Shown: piece after piece, positions 1-5,837 of the stretch
Layout of the letters: each line of letters opens with the position of its first letter
How positions within the stretch are numbered: the first letter of the stretch is position 1
Assembly: GCA_947470005.1 (NCBI GenBank)
Contig: CANISA010000109.1
Coordinates: 1 to 5,837, forward strand
Direction: 5' to 3'
Origin: Legionellaceae bacterium
GTDB lineage: Bacteria > Pseudomonadota > Gammaproteobacteria > Legionellales > Legionellaceae
Length of the DNA: 5,837 nt
Program-made: the position numbers and the translations under genes
The notes under the pieces: generated by a model
The model's input: only the letters and a program-made list of their open reading frames with translations
Told to the model about the DNA's origin: nothing
Database searches by the model: none

Positions 1-603
1 ATTTTAGTTATTTTTGATGAAGTTATGACGGGATTTGGGCGCACAGGTACCTCGTTTGCGCTGGATCAAATAGGCCTTACGCCTGATTTTTTGTGTGTAT
101 CCAAGGGGATTACGGGTGGTTTTTTACCGCTGGCCTTAACCATCACTACCGAGGCGATTTACCGTGCGTTTTTGAGTGATGATTGGCACCATGCGTTCGC
201 ACATGGGCACTCGTACACAGCAAACCCCATTGCGTGCGCGGCAGCGGTCGCGTCCCTTGAGTTGCTTTGTCATAAGGACCTACAACGCGCAATAGAAGCC
301 ATTCAGGAGGCGCATCAAGAAGGATTGGCTTATTTACAGAGAAAATGCCCTTGTGTTGAGAAAATCAGATTGCGTGGGACGATCGCTGCATTTGATGTCA
401 GCAGCACGGATCCGGACCATCTGAATGCTTTCTTAAAAACGGCATTTTTGAGCGAGGGTTTGTTGATTCGGCCACTGGGCAATACGGTCTATTTGTTGCC
501 ACCTTATTGCACCACGCCATCGGAGCTCCGAGCCGCGTATCAGACGATTCGTGACGTGCTTTCTTGTTTAGAAAAGCCTCCGCTCACGCGCGGGTGTCCT
601 TGA
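1..603 (+). CDS. bioA: Adenosylmethionine-8-amino-7-oxononanoate aminotransferase, C-terminal part (5' end outside window)
   Basis: The frame is open from base 1 and ends at TGA 601-603, giving about 200 residues, roughly the C-terminal half of a ~420-residue fold-type I (class III) PLP aminotransferase. Visible landmarks, numbered from the first codon: the PLP-ring aspartate in FDEVMTGFGRTG (D6), the Schiff-base lysine in SKGITGG (K35, codon 103-105), and HGHSYTANP (68-76), which includes the phosphate-contacting threonine. The wording SKGITGGFLPLALT followed by HGHSYTANP matches BioA. That enzyme converts 7-keto-8-aminopelargonate to 7,8-diaminopelargonate in the cytosol during biotin synthesis, using SAM as the usual amino donor. 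Related class III transaminases, including lysine-using BioK, are harder to exclude without the N-terminal half. The family normally ends near IRDVLSCLE; the last ~9 residues are a tail read from DNA that is antisense prmC. No other biotin gene is in view. Confidence 0.82.
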   Translation: MLVIFDEVMTGFGRTGTSFALDQIGLTPDFLCVSKGITGGFLPLALTITTEAIYRAFLSDDWHHAFAHGHSYTANPIACAAAVASLELLCHKDLQRAIEAIQEAHQEGLAYLQRKCPCVEKIRLRGTIAAFDVSSTDPDHLNAFLKTAFLSEGLLIRPLGNTVYLLPPYCTTPSELRAAYQTIRDVLSCLEKPPLTRGCP

Positions 604-1403
604 AGATCAGGCCAGTATTGAATGGATTGGTAGTTGGATGCCTGAAGGCGCTCAGCAACCGCTTCTGCTTGTAAGGACCCATGTTCCAAGAGCAGTAGCC
701 CACCCGGGTGTAAGTATTGTTGACTGGTTTGGATAATATGACTCAAATCGTCCAATCCCTCCGGGCCACTGGTTAAGGCGCTTTTGGGTTCAAAACGAAC
801 ATCGCCTTGACTTAGATGCGGGTCATTTTCTGCAAGGTAGGGGGGGTTAGACACAATGGCGTGAACCTGCTGCATGGGGACTGATTCAAACCAATTGGAT
901 TGCATGAAGGTGACGTTATGGAGTTGAAGAAGACGTGCGTTGTCTTTGGCCATTTTTAACGCAGGCTGACTGATATCGCATGCGAGGATTGTCCAATGTG
1001 GGCGAGCCGACGCGAGTGCGAGTGCGACTGCGCCTGAGCCAGTGCCTAGATCTAAGACGGACGCGTGGTCTTGGTTTTGGAGCAGTGATAAGGTGAGCTC
1101 GACGAGTAATTCTGTTTCAGGTCGAGGGATTAACGTGTCTTCGCTTACCCTCAGTGGAAGAGACCAAAATTCGCGTGTTCCGACTAAATAGGCAATGGGC
1201 ATGCCATGGAGGCGCTTGGATAGGTATTGTTCGTAGGCGTCTAACGTTTCGTCATCGAGGGGATCGGTTCCGTGAGCGTATAAAAACGAGCGAGATGTAT
1301 TGAGTGTATGGGCGAGCAAGAGCTCAGCATCGATACGGGCACTTGGGCTCGTGGTTTCTAAACGGATGCGTGCGTTATCGAGTGCGGTTTTGATGCTAGT
1401 CAT
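540..1403 (-). CDS. prmC: Peptide chain release factor N5-glutamine methyltransferase (PrmC/HemK)
   Basis: A 287-residue SAM-dependent methyltransferase, near the usual family length of ~280. It methylates the side-chain amide of the GGQ glutamine in RF1 and RF2, which makes peptide release efficient. The N-terminal helical substrate-binding domain is about residues 1-85. The conserved linker TLIPRPETE is at 90-98. SAM-binding motif I, VLDLGTGSGAVALALA, is at 116-131, and the acidic residue after the next strand is D143 in ACDIS. The amide-binding catalytic motif NPPY is at 186-189. The C-terminus ends in GHPRVSGGF, typical of the family, plus an 11-residue tail SKQESTSRIV-like in sequence that overlaps bioA. 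The ATG at 1403-1401 overlaps the prfA stop by 8 nt (ATGACTAG), and upstream there is no strong Shine-Dalgarno, so coupling to prfA translation is likely. It is the last gene of the hemA-prfA-prmC operon, beside its substrate gene. Confidence 0.95.
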   Translation of the reverse strand: MTSIKTALDNARIRLETTSPSARIDAELLLAHTLNTSRSFLYAHGTDPLDDETLDAYEQYLSKRLHGMPIAYLVGTREFWSLPLRVSEDTLIPRPETELLVELTLSLLQNQDHASVLDLGTGSGAVALALASARPHWTILACDISQPALKMAKDNARLLQLHNVTFMQSNWFESVPMQQVHAIVSNPPYLAENDPHLSQGDVRFEPKSALTSGPEGLDDLSHIIQTSQQYLHPGGLLLLEHGSLQAEAVAERLQASNYQSIQYWPDLQGHPRVSGGFSKQESTSRIV

Positions 1404-2484
1404 GCGGGCTTAATTCAGCGAGTAATTCGGCGTGGTATTCACGTTTTAAGGGATTGATTACGAGAGAAAGATCGCCCGCCATGACGTCGCTGAGTTGATA
1501 AATGGTTAAGTTGATTCGATGATCGGTCAACCGGCCCTGTGGAAAATTATACGTACGAATACGCTCTGAGCGATCGCCCGTGCCGATCAGGGATTTACGT
1601 ATTTGAGCCTGCTCTTGGCGTTGCTTTGTTTGTTCTGCGTTTAATAGCCTGGTTTTTAACAACGCCATCGCCTTGGCGCGGTTTTTATGTTGAGAGCGCT
1701 CATCTTGGCATTCCACCACGACGCCGGTGGGTAAATGGGTGATTCGAATGGCTGAGTCTGTTTTATTGATGTGTTGCCCGCCCGCCCCAGACGCGCGATA
1801 GGTATCAATGCGGAGTTGATCGCTGCTGATTTCAATGTCATTAATTTCATCCACTTCGGGCAATATGGCAATGGTGCACGCGGAGGTATGAACACGTCCT
1901 TGCGATTCGGTTTCTGGAACGCGTTGCACACGGTGTGCACCGGATTCGAATTTTAATTGAGCGTAAACGCCTTGGCCACTGATGCGAGCAATGACTTCTT
2001 TAAATCCACCATGCTCCCCATGGCTTGCGCTGATGATTTCGGTTTGCCACCCTTTGGTTTCAGCGTAGCGGCTATACATTCGAAATAAGTCACCTGCAAA
2101 AATGGCGGCTTCATCTCCCCCTGTGCCGGCACGTACTTCCAAATAGATGTTGCGTGCATCGTCTGGATCTTTGGGTAGAAGATGTTCCTGCAGGGCTTCA
2201 TCCAATGTTTCAACAGCGACAATGGCGGTCGCCCGCTCATCGGCGGCAAGGGCGGCTAGCTCCAGATCGAGGCCTTTGATCAGCTCATCGAGTGAGTCAA
2301 GGTTGGCGTTAGCCTTTAAATAATCAGCGTAACAGGTGGCGATGGGTTCAAGTTGCGCATATTCTTTGGACAACGCTTTAAATTTGTTTTGGTCGGCGAT
2401 CACGGAGGCGTCGGACAGCAACCGGCTGATTTCCTCAAAACGCTCCACCATTTGTTCAAGTTTTGATTCAAGTGATTTCTTCAT
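1396..2484 (-). CDS. prfA: Peptide chain release factor 1 (RF1)
   Basis: A class I release factor of 362 residues (E. coli RF1 has 360). It recognises UAA and UAG in the ribosomal A site and triggers hydrolysis of peptidyl-tRNA. The N-terminal helical domain covers about residues 1-100. The PCRF core opens with YLEVRAGTGGDEAA (114-127). The codon-recognition tripeptide is PET at 190-192 within RVPETESQGRVHTSA; RF1 proteins use PxT here, whereas RF2 uses SPF. The catalytic GGQ is at 235-237 in ASGAGGQHINKT, and Q237 is the residue PrmC methylates. The start at 2484 (MKKSLESKLEQ) fits the family N-terminus. The open frame continues 30 codons upstream to 2574, but that stretch is hydrophobic, unlike RF1, and lies inside hemA. 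The start overlaps hemA's 3' end by 17 nt and has no clear Shine-Dalgarno, suggesting translational coupling. Confidence 0.97.
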   Translation of the reverse strand: MKKSLESKLEQMVERFEEISRLLSDASVIADQNKFKALSKEYAQLEPIATCYADYLKANANLDSLDELIKGLDLELAALAADERATAIVAVETLDEALQEHLLPKDPDDARNIYLEVRAGTGGDEAAIFAGDLFRMYSRYAETKGWQTEIISASHGEHGGFKEVIARISGQGVYAQLKFESGAHRVQRVPETESQGRVHTSACTIAILPEVDEINDIEISSDQLRIDTYRASGAGGQHINKTDSAIRITHLPTGVVVECQDERSQHKNRAKAMALLKTRLLNAEQTKQRQEQAQIRKSLIGTGDRSERIRTYNFPQGRLTDHRINLTIYQLSDVMAGDLSLVINPLKREYHAELLAELSPHD

Positions 2485-3742
2485 GAGAGAGAGGATCCAG
2501 TGGAGAGTGATAAAGATAGTGAGCGAGATCCAGTAGTTCATCACGGTCATCAGAAGCGGCCTGTCGCAGGCCAACGGTGGGGATGTGCGTTAATTTATTG
2601 ACTAATCGCTCGCAAAATTCAGTTAAAACACTGTACTGACATTGTCCTAATGAGAGTTTTTGTGTGGCGCGTTGTAATTCGTGTTGCGCGAGCCCTTGCA
2701 TTTGGCTTCGGTAATCGCAAATCACATGGTTGGCCCGCAGTGAGCGATGCCAGCGAATGTAGGCATCGAGTTCGCAATCAATGAGTTGTTCCGCGAGGAC
2801 GGCGGCGGTACGTCGTTTGGTCAATCCTTTTTCAATCGTGACGTGTAAATCATCGATGTTAAATAAATGAACGGATTCTAACTCAGCCACATCTGCTTCA
2901 ATGTCGCGAGGGACCGCTAGATCGAGGAAAAACATGGGTGCTTGTTGGCGGTGAATCAACGCGTGCTCGACCATGGTTTTGTTGATGAAAGGCAGTGGGC
3001 AGGCCGTGGCTGAAATCACTACATCAGCTTTGGGCAGGTGGTGTGGAATGTCGCTGATGGTTAAGGGGGTGCCGTTTAGTTTAGAGGCTAATTGTTGTGC
3101 GCTTTCAGGTGTGCGGCTGGCCACGGTGAAGGCCGTCACCCCTTGTTGTTGTAAATATTTAGCAACAAGGGAGGCCGTTTCGCCTGAACCAATAATAAAT
3201 ACGCGCAGTGCCGGAACGTCTGAAAAACGTTGACCGATGAGTCGTACAGCGGCAGATGCAACGGAGACGGGGTTGTTACCAATCCCACTTTGGTGCCGAA
3301 TCCGCTTGCATGCGCGAAAGACATAAGGAAAAACAAGCCGCAAATGACGCGTCACCGCGCCGCATTTCACCGCGTCTTGGTACGCGTGTTTCATCTGACC
3401 TAAAATTTGAGGTTCACCGAGCATCATGGAGTCCGCGCCACTTGCTACACGTAACGTGTGCCGAATGCCATCGTAGCCATCGTATCGATAGAATGACGAC
3501 GCGAGGGATGCAATGGGCACGTCGTATTCGTTGGCGAGCCAAGGCAGGAGGATTTCAGGATCGTCCGTTTCACAATACAGCTCCGTTCGATTACACGTGG
3601 ACAACACGATTGCTTCATGCACCGTAGGCAGGCATAGCAAACGCGACAGTCGTTTCTCGTGCGCGTCAGCCTGTCGCGCCATTTTTTCACGCAGGGCGAG
3701 GGGAGCTGTTTTATGATTAATACCGCAGGCAACAAAGGCCAT
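2468..3742 (-). CDS. hemA: Glutamyl-tRNA reductase
   Basis: A 424-residue protein, the usual length. It reduces the glutamate on Glu-tRNA(Glu) to glutamate-1-semialdehyde with NADPH, the first and controlling step of C5-pathway 5-aminolevulinate and heme synthesis in the cytosol. The N-terminus MAFVACGINHKTAPLALREK is the family signature. The nucleophilic cysteine is C50 in VLSTCNRTELY. The substrate-domain motif SGADSMMLGEPQILGQ is at 101-116. The NADPH-binding loop GSGETAS is at 185-191 after VFII. The conserved FFLDLAVPRDIE is at 271-282, followed by the long C-terminal dimerisation helix and dimer domain (about 300-424). The start at 3742 is fixed by homology, since the preceding 20 bases show no Shine-Dalgarno. 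The gene heads the hemA-prfA-prmC operon and has a good promoter about 45 bp upstream (3786-3814). I see no heme-binding Cys-Pro regulatory motif. Confidence 0.97.
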   Translation of the reverse strand: MAFVACGINHKTAPLALREKMARQADAHEKRLSRLLCLPTVHEAIVLSTCNRTELYCETDDPEILLPWLANEYDVPIASLASSFYRYDGYDGIRHTLRVASGADSMMLGEPQILGQMKHAYQDAVKCGAVTRHLRLVFPYVFRACKRIRHQSGIGNNPVSVASAAVRLIGQRFSDVPALRVFIIGSGETASLVAKYLQQQGVTAFTVASRTPESAQQLASKLNGTPLTISDIPHHLPKADVVISATACPLPFINKTMVEHALIHRQQAPMFFLDLAVPRDIEADVAELESVHLFNIDDLHVTIEKGLTKRRTAAVLAEQLIDCELDAYIRWHRSLRANHVICDYRSQMQGLAQHELQRATQKLSLGQCQYSVLTEFCERLVNKLTHIPTVGLRQAASDDRDELLDLAHYLYHSPLDPLSHEEIT

Positions 3743-3785
3743 GAATGGGAAGCCAGTAACAAAGTAAGTGAAGCATCATAGGTGA

Positions 3786-3814
3786 ATTATAAACGTTCCA
3801 GGCTCTAACTCCAA
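3786..3814 (-). promoter_or_regulatory. Sigma70-like promoter for hemA-prfA-prmC
   Basis: Read on the minus strand, TTGGAG (3814-3809), a 17-bp spacer, then a perfect TATAAT (3791-3786). The predicted transcript start is near 3779, leaving a 5' leader of about 37 nt before the hemA ATG. The -35 box matches the consensus only in TTG, so strength should depend mainly on the -10 box. The -35 overlaps the last codons of sohB, so hemA can be transcribed independently or by read-through from sohB, since no terminator lies between them. A second -10-like TATGAT at 3780-3775 lacks a partner -35. Confidence 0.6.
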
Positions 3815-4746
3815 GCATGAAACAGATGCATGAAGGGCTTCAGCAGCTTGGCACTCAACGGCTGCTTCACGTACAGTGTCAGTTCGTACGTTTTGTATGT
3901 CTCGCGCTGCTCGTCTAAATAATCATCACTGGTTTGCAGAACATCCACAAGGCCTAAGCCAAATGCGTCGATGGCTAACCAGTGCTCACCGGTTGCGACC
4001 TTCTCAATGTCCACTTGTTTGCGGTTGGTTAGGATGTAATTTCTGAAGATGGTGTGAATTTTTTCAAGATCTTGCTGGAATTTTTTGCGCCCTGACTCGG
4101 TATTTTCACCAAACACCGTGAGGGTTCGTTTGTATTCACCGGCGGTTAATAATTCCACATCGATGTTATTTTTTTTCAGCAAGCGGTGGAAATTGGGGAG
4201 TTGCGCCACAACCCCGATGGATCCAATGATGGAAAAAGGAGCGGCCACGATTCGATTGGCAACGCAAGCCATGAGGTAGCCGCCGCTTGCGGCTATTTGG
4301 TCGATGCAGACGGTCAACGGAATATTTTTATCACGTATGCGCTGCAATTGTGCCGCGGCAAGCCCGTAGCCATTGACCGAGCCTCCAGGGCTGTGGAGAC
4401 GCACCACGACGTTATCTTTTTCCGTGGCGACCGATAAAAGAGCCGACACTTCGTGACGCAATTGCTCAACTTGTGAGGCCATAATGTCCCCTTTAAAATT
4501 CAACACAAAGCAGGAAGGGGGCGTTGTTTTGTCTTTTTTCTTTTTTTCGGGTTTTTTCCCCGTTATTTCTTTTTGAATGTGGTGTTTGATGTCATCACGG
4601 TGTTCATCCAGTGATTGAATCTGCACCGTGTCCTTATTCTTAGGCTTTCGCCCAAGGGACAATACACCGGCAACGAGAAGCAAGATGGCGATGACGAGCG
4701 TGAGTGACTCTAAAGCAAACAGGCCGTATTGTGAAAGAAAATGCAT
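3805..4746 (-). CDS. sohB: SohB-like S49 family serine peptidase, inner-membrane anchored
   Basis: 313 residues, somewhat shorter than E. coli SohB (349). One N-terminal membrane segment is seen at about residues 8-32 (LTLVIAILLLVAGVLSLG), then a charged linker with a lysine-rich patch KKPEKKKKDK (64-73), then the S49 crotonase-like protease domain from about residue 78. VVRLHSPGGSVNGYG (114-128) is the oxyanion-region motif. The predicted catalytic serine is S154 in DQIAASGGYLMA and the general-base lysine is K206 in TAGEYKRTLTVFGEN, a Ser-Lys dyad as in SppA and SohB. The family is thought to cleave peptides or membrane-protein fragments at the membrane; the actual substrate is unknown. SohB rather than SppA is chosen for the single short catalytic domain and the basic linker. 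The start at 4746 is supported by AAGG six bases upstream. The gene has its own promoter and lies 62 bp upstream of hemA in the same direction. Confidence 0.88.
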   Translation of the reverse strand: MHFLSQYGLFALESLTLVIAILLLVAGVLSLGRKPKNKDTVQIQSLDEHRDDIKHHIQKEITGKKPEKKKKDKTTPPSCFVLNFKGDIMASQVEQLRHEVSALLSVATEKDNVVVRLHSPGGSVNGYGLAAAQLQRIRDKNIPLTVCIDQIAASGGYLMACVANRIVAAPFSIIGSIGVVAQLPNFHRLLKKNNIDVELLTAGEYKRTLTVFGENTESGRKKFQQDLEKIHTIFRNYILTNRKQVDIEKVATGEHWLAIDAFGLGLVDVLQTSDDYLDEQRETYKTYELTLYVKQPLSAKLLKPFMHLFHAWS

Positions 4747-4752
4747 GGGTTA

Positions 4753-4756
4753 CCTT
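4753..4756 (-). promoter_or_regulatory. Shine-Dalgarno of sohB
   Basis: AAGG read on the minus strand (4756-4753), six bases before the ATG at 4746-4744. It is the clearest ribosome-binding site in the window and supports this start for sohB. Confidence 0.55.
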
Positions 4757-4774
4757 GAGAATGCGAGAGCGGTT

Positions 4775-4802
4775 ATTATAGCGTGATAAAAAGCAGTTGC
4801 AA
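4775..4802 (-). promoter_or_regulatory. Sigma70-like promoter for sohB
   Basis: On the minus strand, TTGCAA (4802-4797, four of six consensus bases), a 16-bp spacer, then a perfect TATAAT (4780-4775). The predicted transcript start near 4768 leaves a leader of about 22 nt that contains the AAGG ribosome-binding site. It sits just downstream of the 4851-4889 hairpin, the normal order for a new transcription unit. I see no flanking operator palindrome. Confidence 0.6.
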
Positions 4803-4850
4803 TCGCCTAGCTTCTCGAAGGCGCGGGTGAATATCATCATTTTGACTATA

Positions 4851-4889
4851 CAAACTAAAAAGAAGGCTAGACACCTTCTTTTTAGTTTG
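4851..4889 (-). terminator. Perfect 16-bp hairpin, probable intrinsic terminator of the upstream gene
   Basis: Arms 4851-4866 and 4874-4889 are exact inverted repeats with a 7-nt loop (4867-4873). The stem has a GAAGG/CCTTC core next to the loop and A5/T5 tracts within the arms, so on either strand the 3' arm supplies the U-rich run (TTCTTTTTAG). It starts about 45 nt past the stop of the minus-strand gene ending at 4935 and just before the sohB promoter, which is where a terminator is expected. By symmetry it could also act on plus-strand transcripts, although no plus-strand gene ends here. No separate U tract follows the stem, so efficiency is uncertain. Confidence 0.7.
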
Positions 4890-4934
4890 AGGACATGCGC
4901 AGGGTTAAATCGAGTTTTTTTCTTGTTTGTTTTT

Positions 4935-5837
4935 TCAAGAGAGCCGGCTATTCAACATCGTCGCTATATCTTTCGTGAGCAGTTCTTTCTGAGCGACGTC
5001 CACGATCAGCATGCATTTTCCTAAACAAGATGCCATGCCATGGAAAAACCGTCCTTCTTTGACGTGTCCATGTGTTTGAGTGGATGCGATGGCCTGACTG
5101 ATTTCATCCAATGAATCGGCAGAACGCAGGTGTTCAATTAATTGTTTTGCTTCTTCTATTTTTTGGGTTGTTAATCGCATATTTCTAAAAATTATCGTCA
5201 TCCATGACGGTTTAAAGTGACCCTGATGGTTAATTAATCCGCGAGACTGAATGTATTTTTCTACTTGTTTTATACAGCTTTCTTTACTATTTTCGAACGT
5301 AATGGGTCTTTCTTCTTTAAGGATTTTCCGACCTTCCCTGACTTCTTCTGGTGTTTGTCCGGCCATGGCCTTATCAACAAGGGCGTTGAGTGCTCCGTTG
5401 ACGAGTTCCACACTGGCTTTTTGTTCTGCTACGGCTGTATCCACTTCGCCAAGGACATCAAGTTGACCCTGTGGGTCATATGCTTTTGCTAATTTTTCAA
5501 CGAGCAATGGATTATCTTTTAAAAAGCTAAGGTCAAAAATATCAGGACGATTTGATGTTATAAATAATAATGCCTTAACGGTGTCAACCGTATGGGGGCA
5601 CCCCCCGACCATGGTTTTACATTCGTTCAAAAAGGGAATGTAGGAGTTATGCAGCTCTTTCCAAGCATCGAGACTTGTCATGCTCTTTTTTCTACGTCCA
5701 AAATGTGCTTCTTCTCTTTTTTCCATTTGCAATGCCATGCCTATATCCACGCAGACGACCTGACCACGGGGCGTGGTCACAAAATTTTTCGGGGCCGTTG
5801 CATCAACAACAATTCGTCCAGATGAATTAAAAATATC
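4935..5837 (-). CDS. Uncharacterised protein, C-terminal 300 residues (N-terminus outside window); possible kinase-like C-lobe or effector
   Basis: The frame is open from the right edge (5837) to TGA 4937-4935, so the start is not in the window. A GTG at 5780-5778 is in frame but the open frame continues upstream of it. I do not recognise a named family. What is visible, numbered from the first full codon: D12 and N18 in VVDATAPKNF, then TTPRGQ, then VVCVDIG (27-33) with D31 exactly 13 residues after N18. That is the spacing of the metal-binding Asn and DFG Asp in protein and lipid kinases. The catalytic-loop Asp would sit one residue too far from the Asn (+6, not +5). A basic patch RRKKS follows (48-52), then soluble, mostly helical sequence with charged heptad-like stretches such as TTQKIEEAKQLIEHLRS. 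There is no membrane segment. The DNA is AT-richer than its neighbours, which is compatible with an acquired or accessory gene. The kinase-like reading and a secreted-effector role are inference. Confidence 0.8.
   Translation of the reverse strand, partial: DIFNSSGRIVVDATAPKNFVTTPRGQVVCVDIGMALQMEKREEAHFGRRKKSMTSLDAWKELHNSYIPFLNECKTMVGGCPHTVDTVKALLFITSNRPDIFDLSFLKDNPLLVEKLAKAYDPQGQLDVLGEVDTAVAEQKASVELVNGALNALVDKAMAGQTPEEVREGRKILKEERPITFENSKESCIKQVEKYIQSRGLINHQGHFKPSWMTIIFRNMRLTTQKIEEAKQLIEHLRSADSLDEISQAIASTQTHGHVKEGRFFHGMASCLGKCMLIVDVAQKELLTKDIATMLNSRLS
5761..5779. repeat. Small perfect inverted repeat inside a coding region
   Basis: TGACCACG and CGTGGTCA flank a 3-base GGG centre, giving an 8-bp perfect palindrome. 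It lies within the codons for TTPRGQ, between the Asn and DIG motifs of the uncharacterised gene. There is no T run, so it is not a terminator. It may be chance or a protein-binding half-site pair; no function is assigned. Confidence 0.35.

Noticed and set aside
521..530. CGGAGCTCCG palindrome near the end of bioA as a terminator for the prmC transcript
   Set aside because: There is no loop and no following T run on either strand; it looks like a chance palindrome in coding DNA.
2485..2574. 30-codon N-terminal extension of prfA up to an ATG at 2574
   Set aside because: The extension is hydrophobic (YWISLTIFITLHWIL), unlike RF1 proteins, and lies fully inside the hemA coding sequence. MKKSLESKLEQ at 2484 gives the family length.
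3256..3627. A 123-codon plus-strand open frame opposite hemA
   Set aside because: It is antisense to strongly conserved hemA codons, has no recognisable protein features and no promoter or ribosome site. The other plus-strand frames opposite prfA, sohB and the last gene are rejected for the same reasons.
3775..3780. TATGAT as the hemA -10 box
   Set aside because: The matching -35 position reads GCCTGG, whereas TATAAT eleven bases upstream has a better-spaced TTGGAG.
5590..5609. GGGGG-CA-CCCCCC as a hairpin or phase-variable tract
   Set aside because: A two-base loop is too small for the full stem, and the runs are only 5 and 6 bases inside a coding region without sign of an alternative frame.
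5778..5780. GTG as the start codon of the last gene
   Set aside because: The same frame is open for 19 more codons to the window edge, with kinase-motif-like sequence before it, and no Shine-Dalgarno precedes the GTG.

Overview
The window reads as bacterial chromosome, most likely from a gammaproteobacterium. The main evidence is the tandem order hemA-prfA-prmC (tetrapyrrole synthesis, release factor 1, release-factor methylase), a classic gammaproteobacterial cluster, and a SohB-type S49 peptidase beside it. A host-associated lineage such as Legionellales (Legionella/Coxiella-like) is my guess. It rests on the character of the last gene and on the A/T-rich symmetric terminator, and it is not proven.

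Layout, left to right. Positions 1-603 (+) hold the C-terminal ~200 residues of a class III aminotransferase, best read as BioA of biotin synthesis. It converges on, and overlaps by 64 bp, the 3' end of prmC (540-1403, -). On the minus strand come prmC, prfA (1396-2484) and hemA (2468-3742), read in the order hemA, prfA, prmC. Both junctions overlap (17 and 8 nt), so the three genes are almost certainly one translationally coupled transcript. A sigma70-like promoter for this operon lies at 3786-3814, with its -35 box inside the end of the upstream gene sohB (3805-4746, -). sohB has its own promoter (4775-4802) and a Shine-Dalgarno. A 16-bp perfect hairpin (4851-4889) then separates this block from the last gene, whose reading frame (4935-5837, -) runs off the right edge.

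How the genes work together: PrmC methylates the GGQ glutamine of the release factor encoded just before it, so prfA and prmC form a functional pair. HemA reduces glutamyl-tRNA, the first committed step of C5-pathway 5-aminolevulinate and heme synthesis. BioA and SohB show no visible functional link to this operon.

The last gene is the only clearly accessory-looking one. It is AT-richer than its neighbours, I do not recognise it as a named family, and it carries an N-x12-D-I-G arrangement at the visible N-terminal edge that resembles the metal-binding part of protein or lipid kinase C-lobes. It is the best candidate for something undescribed, possibly a secreted effector, but both ideas are inference. 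No tRNA, rRNA, insertion sequence or CRISPR array is visible, and no stretch over 300 bases lacks a gene.
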